Positions 57,820 through 64,000 of a DNA stretch of 64,000 nt are shown here, in pieces. The stretch covers positions 444,501-508,500 of the forward strand of contig NZ_CP018187.1 in assembly GCF_009738225.1 (NCBI RefSeq). Direction: 5' to 3'. Source of the DNA: Streptococcus salivarius. Lineage in GTDB: Bacteria; Bacillota; Bacilli; Lactobacillales; Streptococcaceae. The position numbers were made by a program, and so were the translations under genes. Under the pieces are notes generated by a model. That model had not been told where the DNA came from and made no database searches. It was given only the letters and a program-made list of their open reading frames with translations. Each line of letters opens with the position of its first letter. Position 1 is the stretch's first letter.

Positions 57820-58476
57820 TTGGCAAAAGGAAAAAAGAAAAGCAACACGAAAGCTAGACCTAAGAAAACTAAAAAGAAAAAGAAGTCTTTCTTGCTCTTT
57901 CCTAAATTTTTCCAGAAGTGGAGTCTGATTTTTATTGGCCTATTTGCCTTATTGGGACTCCTTGCTAGTTTGAATTTTCCAAGGTTGACCATGGAAAAGA
58001 ACATGACATCTACGGATGAGACCACGGTTGCTTTTATTGCCGAGATTGGCGAGACGTCCCGCTATTTGGCGGCTAGAAACGATCTTTATGCATCTGTCAT
58101 GATTGCTCAGGCCATCTTGGAATCTGACTCTGGACAATCTACTTTGAGTCAGAAGCCGTCCTATAACTTTTTTGGAATTAAGGGGGACTACAATGGTCAA
58201 AGTGTAACCCTACCAACCTGGGAGGATGATGGTAAGGGCAATCCTTACTATATTGATGCAGCTTTTCGTTCTTATGGCTCTGTGGAAAATTCTTTACAGG
58301 ACTATGTGGACTTTCTTGAGGGGAGCTACTATGTAGGGGTGCACCGTTCCAAGACAAAGAGTTATAAAGATGCCACAGCTGCCCTAACAGGGGTCTACGC
58401 TACGGATACAACCTATGGAGACAAATTAAACAGCATCATTGAACAATACCAGTTAACCATTTATGACACTTATTAG
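57820..58476 (+). CDS. Membrane-anchored glucosaminidase (GH73)
   Basis: 218-aa peptidoglycan hydrolase. A Lys-rich cytoplasmic start (about 24 residues) precedes a helix (LIFIGLFALLGLLASL) and a GH73/FlgJ-like domain with the catalytic Glu region SVMIAQAILESDSGQS, YNFFGIKGDYNGQS and FRSYGSVENSLQDYVDFL. It cleaves GlcNAc-MurNAc glycan linkages. The start is a TTG (MAKGKKKSN) with GAGGGGGTG upstream; no in-frame ATG gives a full protein. The following HD gene begins 16 nt after its stop and may be cotranscribed. Confidence 0.9.
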   Translation: MAKGKKKSNTKARPKKTKKKKKSFLLFPKFFQKWSLIFIGLFALLGLLASLNFPRLTMEKNMTSTDETTVAFIAEIGETSRYLAARNDLYASVMIAQAILESDSGQSTLSQKPSYNFFGIKGDYNGQSVTLPTWEDDGKGNPYYIDAAFRSYGSVENSLQDYVDFLEGSYYVGVHRSKTKSYKDATAALTGVYATDTTYGDKLNSIIEQYQLTIYDTY

Positions 58477-58492
58477 GAAGGTGAGAGCGACA

Positions 58493-59071
58493 ATGAGTGA
58501 TTTAGATAAAACAGTTGATTTTATTAAAGAAATAGAGAAATTGAAGTCCGTAACAAGATTTAATAGAACCCTTGATGGAAGATTTGAAAATAGTGCCGAG
58601 CATTCTTGGCAGGGTGCGATAGCTTCAATTGTTCTTCAAGATTATTATCCTGAAAAATTGAATATGGAAAAGGTCATTTCTATGTTACTGATTCATGATC
58701 TAGGTGAGATCTATGCTGGAGATACTTGGGTTTTTGACGATAAAAAAAAGGTTCACTCTCATGATAGAGAGCTAGAATCTATTAAAAAAACAATGAGCAT
58801 CCTTCCAGAAGAAAAATATTTGAATATGAAAGAATCTTGGCTAGAATTTGAAAAAGGGCAGAGTGCTGAGGCAAGATATGCAAGAGTCATTGACGCATTG
58901 GTACCACTAATAAATCACTTGGAAGTGTCAGAATGTAATTATAATCCAGATAATATTAGTTCAGACATGGTATTAGAAAAGAAAAAATTTATAAAAAGTG
59001 AGTCTGAAGAGTTATGGAAGCTGACGGAAGAGTTGGTTAAGAAAAGTGTAGAAAAGGGCTTGTATTTGTAA
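58493..59071 (+). CDS. HD-domain hydrolase (YfbR-like)
   Basis: 192-aa HD-superfamily protein of the 5'-nucleotidase YfbR / HD_3 type. Metal ligands: His in NSAEHSWQGAI (near 33), the His-Asp pair in LLIHDLGEIYAGD (near 66) and a later Asp in ARVIDALVPLI. It probably hydrolyses deoxynucleoside monophosphates or similar phosphates; the specificity is inference. ATG 58493 follows GGAAGGTGAG. A/T-rich codons compared with its neighbours suggest it could be a later arrival. Confidence 0.82.
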   Translation: MSDLDKTVDFIKEIEKLKSVTRFNRTLDGRFENSAEHSWQGAIASIVLQDYYPEKLNMEKVISMLLIHDLGEIYAGDTWVFDDKKKVHSHDRELESIKKTMSILPEEKYLNMKESWLEFEKGQSAEARYARVIDALVPLINHLEVSECNYNPDNISSDMVLEKKKFIKSESEELWKLTEELVKKSVEKGLYL

Positions 59072-59110
59072 TATCAATAGGCCCCCTACGGAATGGTTTA
59101 TAGACAACAT

Positions 59111-59137
59111 GATGTGTCGATTCGGCACGTCTTTTTT
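59111..59137 (+). terminator. Terminator after HD gene
   Basis: GATGTGTCG / CGGCACGTC with wobble pairs, ATT loop, six T. Confidence 0.75.
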
Positions 59138-59235
59138 GATTTTTATGTGTTATAATGGAGGTAGTTACATTAGGAATTGAGATGCACACCTCGATGGATT
59201 TTTGCACTCCCTTGAAAGAGAGAAGGTTAGATAGT

Positions 59236-60045
59236 ATGATTAAATTGATAGCAATAGATATGGATGGGACGCTTTTAGATAGCCAAAAAGAGATTCCTGA
59301 AGAGAATATTAAGGCTATTCAAGAAGCGGCTGAAGCAGGCATTAAAATCGTACTTTGTACAGGTCGCCCACGTTCGGGGATTCTTCCTCATTTTGAGAAA
59401 TTGGGGCTTAGTGAAGAAGAGTACATTATCATGAACAATGGTTGCTCTACTTATGAAACTAAAAATTGGACCTTGCTTCAATCTGAAAGTTTATCTCGCC
59501 CTGAAATGGAAGAACTCTTGCAGGCTTGCGAAGACTTCCCAGAGGTGGCCCTAACCTTGACTGGAGAAAAGACTTACTATGTTGTGGGCGATGAGGTACC
59601 TGAGCTTGTAGCATATGATGCTGGCACTGTCTTCACAGAAGCGAAAGCTAGGAGTTTGGAAGATATCTTTGCGGAAGGGCAAGTGATTTTCCAAGCCATG
59701 TATATGGCAGATTCTGAACCTTTGGACGCCTTCCAAAATACTGTGCAAGATCGACTTGATCAGAGCTATAGCACAGTTCGTAGTCAAGACTATATCTTTG
59801 AAATTATGCCGCAAGGGGCAACTAAGGCCAGTGGACTTAAGCATTTGGCGGAAAAACTTGACATTAACCCAGATCAAATCATGGCTCTAGGTGATGCTGC
59901 TAATGACCTTGAAATGCTTCAATTCGTCGGTCAAAGCGTTGCCATGGGTAATGCGAGTGACGACATTAAGGCTTTGTGTAAGTATGTGACTTTGACAAAT
60001 GACGAGGCAGGTGTGGCACACGCCATTCGTACTTGGGCTCTATAA
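59236..60045 (+). CDS. Cof-type HAD phosphatase
   Basis: 269-aa HAD IIB sugar-phosphate phosphatase. Motif I DMDGTLLD (residues 8-15), motif II CTGRP, Lys in GATKASGLKHL and motif IV ALGDAANDLEML are present, with a C2b cap between. Several paralogs usually exist per genome; the substrate is not readable. ATG 59236 with AGAAGG upstream is chosen over in-frame starts from 59155. Confidence 0.9.
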   Translation: MIKLIAIDMDGTLLDSQKEIPEENIKAIQEAAEAGIKIVLCTGRPRSGILPHFEKLGLSEEEYIIMNNGCSTYETKNWTLLQSESLSRPEMEELLQACEDFPEVALTLTGEKTYYVVGDEVPELVAYDAGTVFTEAKARSLEDIFAEGQVIFQAMYMADSEPLDAFQNTVQDRLDQSYSTVRSQDYIFEIMPQGATKASGLKHLAEKLDINPDQIMALGDAANDLEMLQFVGQSVAMGNASDDIKALCKYVTLTNDEAGVAHAIRTWAL

Positions 60046-60047
60046 GA

Positions 60048-60085
60048 AAAAGACCTTTAGCTTTATTGTTTGCTAAAGGTTTTTC
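60048..60085. terminator. Bidirectional terminator
   Basis: AAAGACCTTTAGC / GCTAAAGGTTTTT stem flanked by A and T tracts, between converging genes; overlaps the 3' end of the minus-strand gene. Confidence 0.85.
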
Positions 60086-60572
60086 GATTTCTGATAATGG
60101 CAATGAGAGTAGTAAGTGTGATAGTGACATCAGTGATGGCAGCTGGGTAAGCCTGAATGGTCAAATCATAAATTAGCCAAAGTAACATATTTTCAATAAT
60201 GACCCAGCGAAGCCACTGAAGGTTTGGTGTGGCAGCAATAGCTAGGCTATAAGAAACTGAGGAGATGATAGGTAAATAACCAATAATCCCAAGTTGATTG
60301 AGATAGGTTCCGACGATGATTTGAATAATGATGAGGATGGTCAAGATAGTCTTGGTCATCTTCTTTTTGACCATCAGGCTATTACGTATGATGGAAATAC
60401 TAATGGTTAAAGCACCGGTATAGCCTCCGAGAAGCAGGTTGGCAATAGCAGTAAAAATATAGTCGGTAATTTGCCAGACGAGCATGTTATTTTTTGATTT
60501 TGCAAAAGAGGATATAGCGACACATAGGGCACCTATGGCTGAGAATACTTGTGCTAGAAGATAGAATGTCAT
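60063..60572 (-). CDS. YgjV-like inner membrane protein
   Basis: 169-aa protein with about five to six helices, recognised as the YgjV family from FYLLAQVFSAIGALCVAISSFAKSKNNML-type start (FYLLAQVFSAIGAL, SSFAKSKNNML) and LWLIYDLTIQAYPAAITD. Function unknown. Monocistronic, on the minus strand, converging with the Cof gene and diverging from the lipoprotein gene at 60798. Confidence 0.78.
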   Translation of the reverse strand: MTFYLLAQVFSAIGALCVAISSFAKSKNNMLVWQITDYIFTAIANLLLGGYTGALTISISIIRNSLMVKKKMTKTILTILIIIQIIVGTYLNQLGIIGYLPIISSVSYSLAIAATPNLQWLRWVIIENMLLWLIYDLTIQAYPAAITDVTITLTTLIAIIRNRKTFSKQ

Positions 60573-60657
60573 GGTATAACTTTCAATTTTTTGTCTCTAT
60601 TGTATCACAAGGATTCAAGATATTTTCATCTCTATTTTAGAATTTACAAGTCTAATA

Positions 60658-60671
60658 TGTTAGCGTTTACA
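60658..60671 (-). promoter_or_regulatory. cre site upstream of lipoprotein gene
   Basis: Read on the minus strand, TGTAAACGCTAACA fits TGNAANCGNWNNCW at all fixed positions. It lies 11 nt before the TATAAT of the plus-strand lipoprotein gene and could also affect the divergent gene. Confidence 0.65.
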
Positions 60672-60682
60672 TTAGAAAATGA

Positions 60683-60688
60683 TATAAT
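60683..60688 (+). promoter_or_regulatory. -10 of lipoprotein gene
   Basis: Perfect TATAAT following the cre site; leader about 105 nt. Confidence 0.6.
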
Positions 60689-60797
60689 GAAAATGTAGAA
60701 GATATTTTTCCCTTAAAAGTAGAGAGAACCTGATGTTTCCTTATAACATAGGCCCTATCTTTACTTTTTATGAAAGACTAGAAATGAGGAAATGATT

Positions 60798-61874
60798 ATG
60801 AAAAACAAATTTTCCCAAGCAATTGTGCTTTCAATGGTTACCCTTTCCTCAATGGCTTTGCTGACGGCCTGTTCCAGCCATAAGGAATCGAGTTCAGCAG
60901 ATAAGACGCCTAAGAGCAGCCAGGTGACCTCATCAAGTAGAGTTAAATCATCCAATAAAGATAGTGGTAAGACCAGCAAGTCTAGTACTAAAGTCAAGGA
61001 GTCTTCTGGTTCAAATACTGAATCTTCAAGTGCACCAAGTAGCAAAAAGTCTTCTGCACCAAGTTCAAGCAGTAGTCAGGCTCAGTCATCATCTTCAAAT
61101 AGTTCATCAGTTCCCTCAAGCAGTCAGTCACAGGCTCCTAAATCTTCAAACGAGAATCAATCTTCAGCGAGTCAATCCCAAGCGCCAAAGAGCTCAAGTG
61201 ATAGTCAAGCTTCAAGTAGTCAATCTAGCAGTCAAGCTCAAGCTAAAACGGATACGCAAGTGACCACTGTGGATATGGATGTGAGTGCGGTAGCGCGTGG
61301 TCAGTTTGATAGTATTGCCGGAACTTGGAAGTCTAGTGATGGCAGCCGTCTGGTCTTTAACAACACTAGCCTAATAGGAGATATAACTGCACAAGGCCAA
61401 GCGACAGTTCATAATTATGTACACCCGAAAGATGATTATCAAGAGGGCTCAGGTAAGTATGATGCTACCCTCTCAAGAGATAGGGGGGACACCTCTGGTA
61501 TCGTTGGAGATATTAGCTTTGTCTCTAAAAAAGCAGCTATTTCTGGTCCAAGTTATGAACAAGATACCATTCAAGTAACCAGTACTGGTGGAACAAAAGT
61601 CTACTTTAAAGAATCAGATAATGTGACGCTACCTAAAGACGTGACAGTTACTGACAATCAACTTCCAATTGATGGTGGTATATCAGAATCTGGTAGCTAC
61701 ACGCTTACCAAACGTACGGCTGTCAAAAATACGCCTAGTGATACAGCTCCAGTAGAATTTTACTTAGAAGCAGGCGATAAGATTAACTTCGATTTGAAGG
61801 TTACGCAAGACGGTCATAGTTGGATTTCTTACATCAGCTATAGTGGTGTTCGCCGTTATGTTCAAGTGGATTAA
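60798..61874 (+). CDS. Ser-rich lipoprotein with DUF6287-like and SH3_5-like modules
   Basis: 358-aa predicted lipoprotein with lipobox LLTACS. A very Ser-rich stalk (about residues 27-150; repeated SSSQ and SQAPKSS) follows. Next is a DUF6287-like module starting ARGQFDSIAGTWKSSDGSRLVF (near 168) and a C-terminal SH3_5-like module, GSYTLTKRTAVKNTPS ... WISYISYSGVRRYVQVD. It thus joins in one protein the two head domains found separately at 12676 and 15712. I start at ATG 60798, 8 nt after GAGG; the ATG six nt upstream is too close. It is preceded by a perfect cre site and TATAAT but no TATGAC repeats, so its control differs from the 12-20 kb genes. Function unknown; wall binding is likely. 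Confidence 0.82.
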   Translation: MKNKFSQAIVLSMVTLSSMALLTACSSHKESSSADKTPKSSQVTSSSRVKSSNKDSGKTSKSSTKVKESSGSNTESSSAPSSKKSSAPSSSSSQAQSSSSNSSSVPSSSQSQAPKSSNENQSSASQSQAPKSSSDSQASSSQSSSQAQAKTDTQVTTVDMDVSAVARGQFDSIAGTWKSSDGSRLVFNNTSLIGDITAQGQATVHNYVHPKDDYQEGSGKYDATLSRDRGDTSGIVGDISFVSKKAAISGPSYEQDTIQVTSTGGTKVYFKESDNVTLPKDVTVTDNQLPIDGGISESGSYTLTKRTAVKNTPSDTAPVEFYLEAGDKINFDLKVTQDGHSWISYISYSGVRRYVQVD

Positions 61875-61885
61875 TTGAGATATCT

Positions 61886-61917
61886 AGAAAGGTCAGATTT
61901 TCTTCTGATCTTTCTAT
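61886..61917 (+). terminator. Terminator after lipoprotein gene
   Basis: AGAAAGGTCAGA / TCTGATCTTTCT stem with TTTTCT loop; T-rich tail. Confidence 0.85.
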
Positions 61918-62011
61918 TATTTTGTGGAAAAAGTCTTGTCTATTCTCTGATAAATCGATACAATAGAAAGGTCGGTTTTACCGAAAAATTTTAAATAATG
62001 AGGACAAAAAT

Positions 62012-63643
62012 GTGTCAGTAAATTGGCAAGATATTGCGTTTTCTTTCCTCGGTGGTTTGGGGCTTTTCCTCTTCAGTATCAAGTACATGGGAGATGGTCT
62101 TCAACAAGCAGCCGGAGATAAGTTGCGTTTTTACATCGATAAGTATACCAGCAACCCGTTTTTAGGGGTTTTGATTGGTATTGTCATGACGGCCTTGATT
62201 CAGTCGAGTTCAGGGGTTACCGTTATTGTCGTCGGTCTGGTTTCGGCAGGGCTTTTAAGTCTTCGTCAGGCTATTGGTATTGTCATGGGGGCAAATATCG
62301 GTACAACCGTAACTTCCTTCATGATTGGTTTCAAGCTTGGTGACTATGCCCTTCCAGTGATTTTCCTGGGGGCTGCGCTTCTCTTCTTTACAAGCAATAA
62401 GAAGCTCAATAACCTAGGTCGTATCTTGTTTGGTGTAGGGGGAATTTTCTTTGCCCTTAACCTTATGGGAGATGCGGTAGAACCTTTGAAGTCAGTTACA
62501 GCCTTTAAGGACTACTTGGCAACCTTGGGTGATCGCCCAGTCATGGGGGTTATCATCGGTGCTGGCTTGACCATGTTGATTCAATCGTCAGCAGCGACCA
62601 TCGGTATTCTTCAGAGTCTCTACTCAGGTGGTTTGCTTGATCTGCAAGGTGCCCTTCCAATCCTCTTTGGGGATAATATCGGGACGACTATCACAGCGGT
62701 TCTAGCTGCTCTTGGTTCAAACATTGCAGCTAAACGTGTGGCAGGGGCTCACGTACTGTTCAACGTCATTGGGACGGTCTTGTGTTTGATTCTCTTGGTA
62801 CCATTCACAGCCTTGATTCAATGGTTTAAGTCTGTGCTTGGTTTGACACCTGAGATGACTATCGCCTTTGCTCACGGTACTTTTAACATCGCAAATACTA
62901 TTGTTCAATTCCCATTCATCGGACTCTTGGCTTACCTTGTGACTAAGATTATTCCTGGTGAAGATGAGATTAACAAGTACGAAGCACTTTACTTGGACCG
63001 TTTGCTTATCACACAAGCACCAGCTATCGCCCTTGGTAATGCTAAGAAAGAATTGGTGCACTTGGCATCGTACGCCATCCAGTCTTTGGAAGCTTCCTAT
63101 GCTTTCTTTGCTAAGGGAGATGAAAAATACTTCGATAAGGTTGAGAAGTATGAAACAGCAGTTAATAGTATTGACGAAGAGTTGACAACTTATTTGATTG
63201 ACATCTCTAACGAATCTCTAAGCGTTTCTGAAAATGAAGTGTTGGCAAGTGTGCTTGACTCTGTTCGTGACTTGGAGCGTATTGGTGACCTTGCAGTTGC
63301 AAGTGCAAACCTTTCACAACACATTCATAGTAAGGGAATTGAATTCTCTGATACTGCCAAGGCTGAGCTTGCGGATGTTTACAACCGTACTCACCGCATC
63401 GCCCTTGATAGTATTCGTGTGGTTGTAGATGATGACAAGGTACTTGCAGGTCAAGTCATCCTTCGTCATGAAGAGTTGGAAAAACTTGAAAAACAATTGC
63501 GTAAAATACATACCAAACGTCTTAACAATGGTGAATGTACTGCGCAAGCAGGTATCAACTATGTTGATTACCTCTCACATTACACACGTATCGCAGACCA
63601 TGCGATTAATCTTGTTGAAAAGGTTACAGAGGGTGTGATTTAA
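62012..63643 (+). CDS. Na/Pi cotransporter family protein with PhoU domain
   Basis: 543-aa NptA-type protein. Two inverted Na_Pi_cotrans repeats carry the QSS motifs (LIQSSSGVTVIVVGLV near 68; MLIQSSAATIGIL near 190), with about eight helices in all. From about residue 330 a helical PhoU-like domain follows (RLLITQAPAIALGNAKKEL, SVLDSVRDLERIGDLA, HYTRIADHAINLVEK). It probably imports phosphate with Na+, and the PhoU tail may gate it. GTG start (MSVNWQDIAFSFLGG) with GAGGA upstream. Monocistronic. Confidence 0.92.
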   Translation: MSVNWQDIAFSFLGGLGLFLFSIKYMGDGLQQAAGDKLRFYIDKYTSNPFLGVLIGIVMTALIQSSSGVTVIVVGLVSAGLLSLRQAIGIVMGANIGTTVTSFMIGFKLGDYALPVIFLGAALLFFTSNKKLNNLGRILFGVGGIFFALNLMGDAVEPLKSVTAFKDYLATLGDRPVMGVIIGAGLTMLIQSSAATIGILQSLYSGGLLDLQGALPILFGDNIGTTITAVLAALGSNIAAKRVAGAHVLFNVIGTVLCLILLVPFTALIQWFKSVLGLTPEMTIAFAHGTFNIANTIVQFPFIGLLAYLVTKIIPGEDEINKYEALYLDRLLITQAPAIALGNAKKELVHLASYAIQSLEASYAFFAKGDEKYFDKVEKYETAVNSIDEELTTYLIDISNESLSVSENEVLASVLDSVRDLERIGDLAVASANLSQHIHSKGIEFSDTAKAELADVYNRTHRIALDSIRVVVDDDKVLAGQVILRHEELEKLEKQLRKIHTKRLNNGECTAQAGINYVDYLSHYTRIADHAINLVEKVTEGVI

Positions 63644-63649
63644 TAGAGA

Positions 63650-63677
63650 AAGCCGAGAAAAATTCTCGGCTTTTTTG
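63650..63677 (+). terminator. Terminator after Na/Pi gene
   Basis: AAAGCCGAGAA / TTCTCGGCTTT, nearly perfect, six T. Confidence 0.93.
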
Positions 63678-63678
63678 A

Positions 63679-63697
63679 TATAATGAAAGCGTATTAA
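63679..63697 (+). promoter_or_regulatory. nagA -10 with overlapping cre-like site
   Basis: TATAAT at 63679 overlaps TGAAAGCGTATTAA (63684-63697), which fits the cre consensus with one mismatch. CcpA control of amino-sugar use would be expected. Confidence 0.55.
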
Positions 63698-63727
63698 GAA
63701 TATAGAAAAATGATGAGAGGTGGTCCT

Positions 63728-64000
63728 ATGACCTATTATATTTCAGCCAAACGTTTTTACTTTGAGAATAAAATCAAGGAAGGTGGCTACCTAGAGGTTG
63801 TGGATGGTCATTTCGGTGACTGGACAGAAAAGGTACCAGAAGGTGCAGAAGTACTGGATTACAGTAATTATCAGATTGCTCCGGGTCTTGTAGATACTCA
63901 TATTCATGGATTTGCGGGTTATGATGTCATGGATAATTCTGAGGAAAGTCTTCTAGGTATGAGTCAAGCCTTACTTTCAGCAGGTGTGACCTCTTTCTTA
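63728..64000 (+). CDS. nagA: N-acetylglucosamine-6-phosphate deacetylase (3' partial)
   Basis: The first 91 codons are in the window; the gene runs off the end. The product deacetylates GlcNAc-6-P to glucosamine-6-P in amino-sugar use and wall recycling. The N-terminal beta domain (YYISAKRFYFENKIKEGG) is followed by the amidohydrolase metal motif VDTHIHGFAGYDVMD and SLLGMSQALLSAGVTSF. GAGAGGTGG precedes the ATG. Confidence 0.92.
   Translation, partial: MTYYISAKRFYFENKIKEGGYLEVVDGHFGDWTEKVPEGAEVLDYSNYQIAPGLVDTHIHGFAGYDVMDNSEESLLGMSQALLSAGVTSFL

Overview
The window looks like chromosome of a low-GC streptococcus of the salivarius group (Streptococcus salivarius, vestibularis or thermophilus; S. 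salivarius is my best guess). The evidence is the streptococcal ATP-synthase gene order c-a-b-delta-alpha-gamma-beta-epsilon, YSIRK-type secretion signals, a DUF1912-type small protein, FemAB-type MurM/N enzymes, T-box aminoacyl-tRNA synthetase leaders and a ComR-like regulator. No phage, complete insertion sequence or CRISPR array is visible.

Layout. 1-6.5 kb: end of an MFS transporter, an O-methyltransferase with a leaderless-looking start, a PrsA foldase without a lipobox, then a T-box controlled LURP-one protein and alaS. 6.6-20.6 kb is the accessory heart of the window. It holds a ComR-like peptide-sensing regulator with a ComR-box-like palindrome just behind it, a Ser-rich lipoprotein, an unknown 99-aa protein, two giant YSIRK proteins built from SH3_5-like and GBS_Bsp-like modules (one carrying a VanY/LdcB carboxypeptidase), two LytTR response regulators, a frameshifted AgrC/ComD-type kinase and two paralogous membrane-anchored Ser-rich proteins. 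Three promoters here carry the same pair of TATGAC direct repeats, 21 bp apart and 29 bp upstream of the -10.

20.7-31.2 kb is amino-acid metabolism: an omega-amidase/aminotransferase pair, argCJBD with an ARG box, a polysaccharide deacetylase on the minus strand, hom-thrB and a RarD-type transporter. 31.3-38.8 kb: a PepSY protein, a small DUF1912 protein under a cre site, a second T-box with a flavin reductase, a GNAT enzyme, an AT-rich membrane protein and valS, then a minus-strand MurM/N-like enzyme. 38.8-39.66 kb has no gene. 39.7-46 kb is atpEBFHAGDC, followed by ftsW, tuf, tpiA and tkt. 52.3-56 kb: tRNA-Thr, then the tmk-holB-ricT-yabA-rsmI cluster. 56-64 kb: amtB-glnK, a GH73 glucosaminidase, an HD hydrolase, a Cof phosphatase, a YgjV-like protein, a lipoprotein that fuses modules seen in the 7-20 kb locus, a Na/Pi symporter with a PhoU tail, and the start of nagA.

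Most of the window is housekeeping. The part that may be poorly described is 6.6-20.6 kb. There, peptide/kinase-type signalling genes are interleaved with wall-binding modular proteins, and three of those proteins appear to share one LytTR-type operator.
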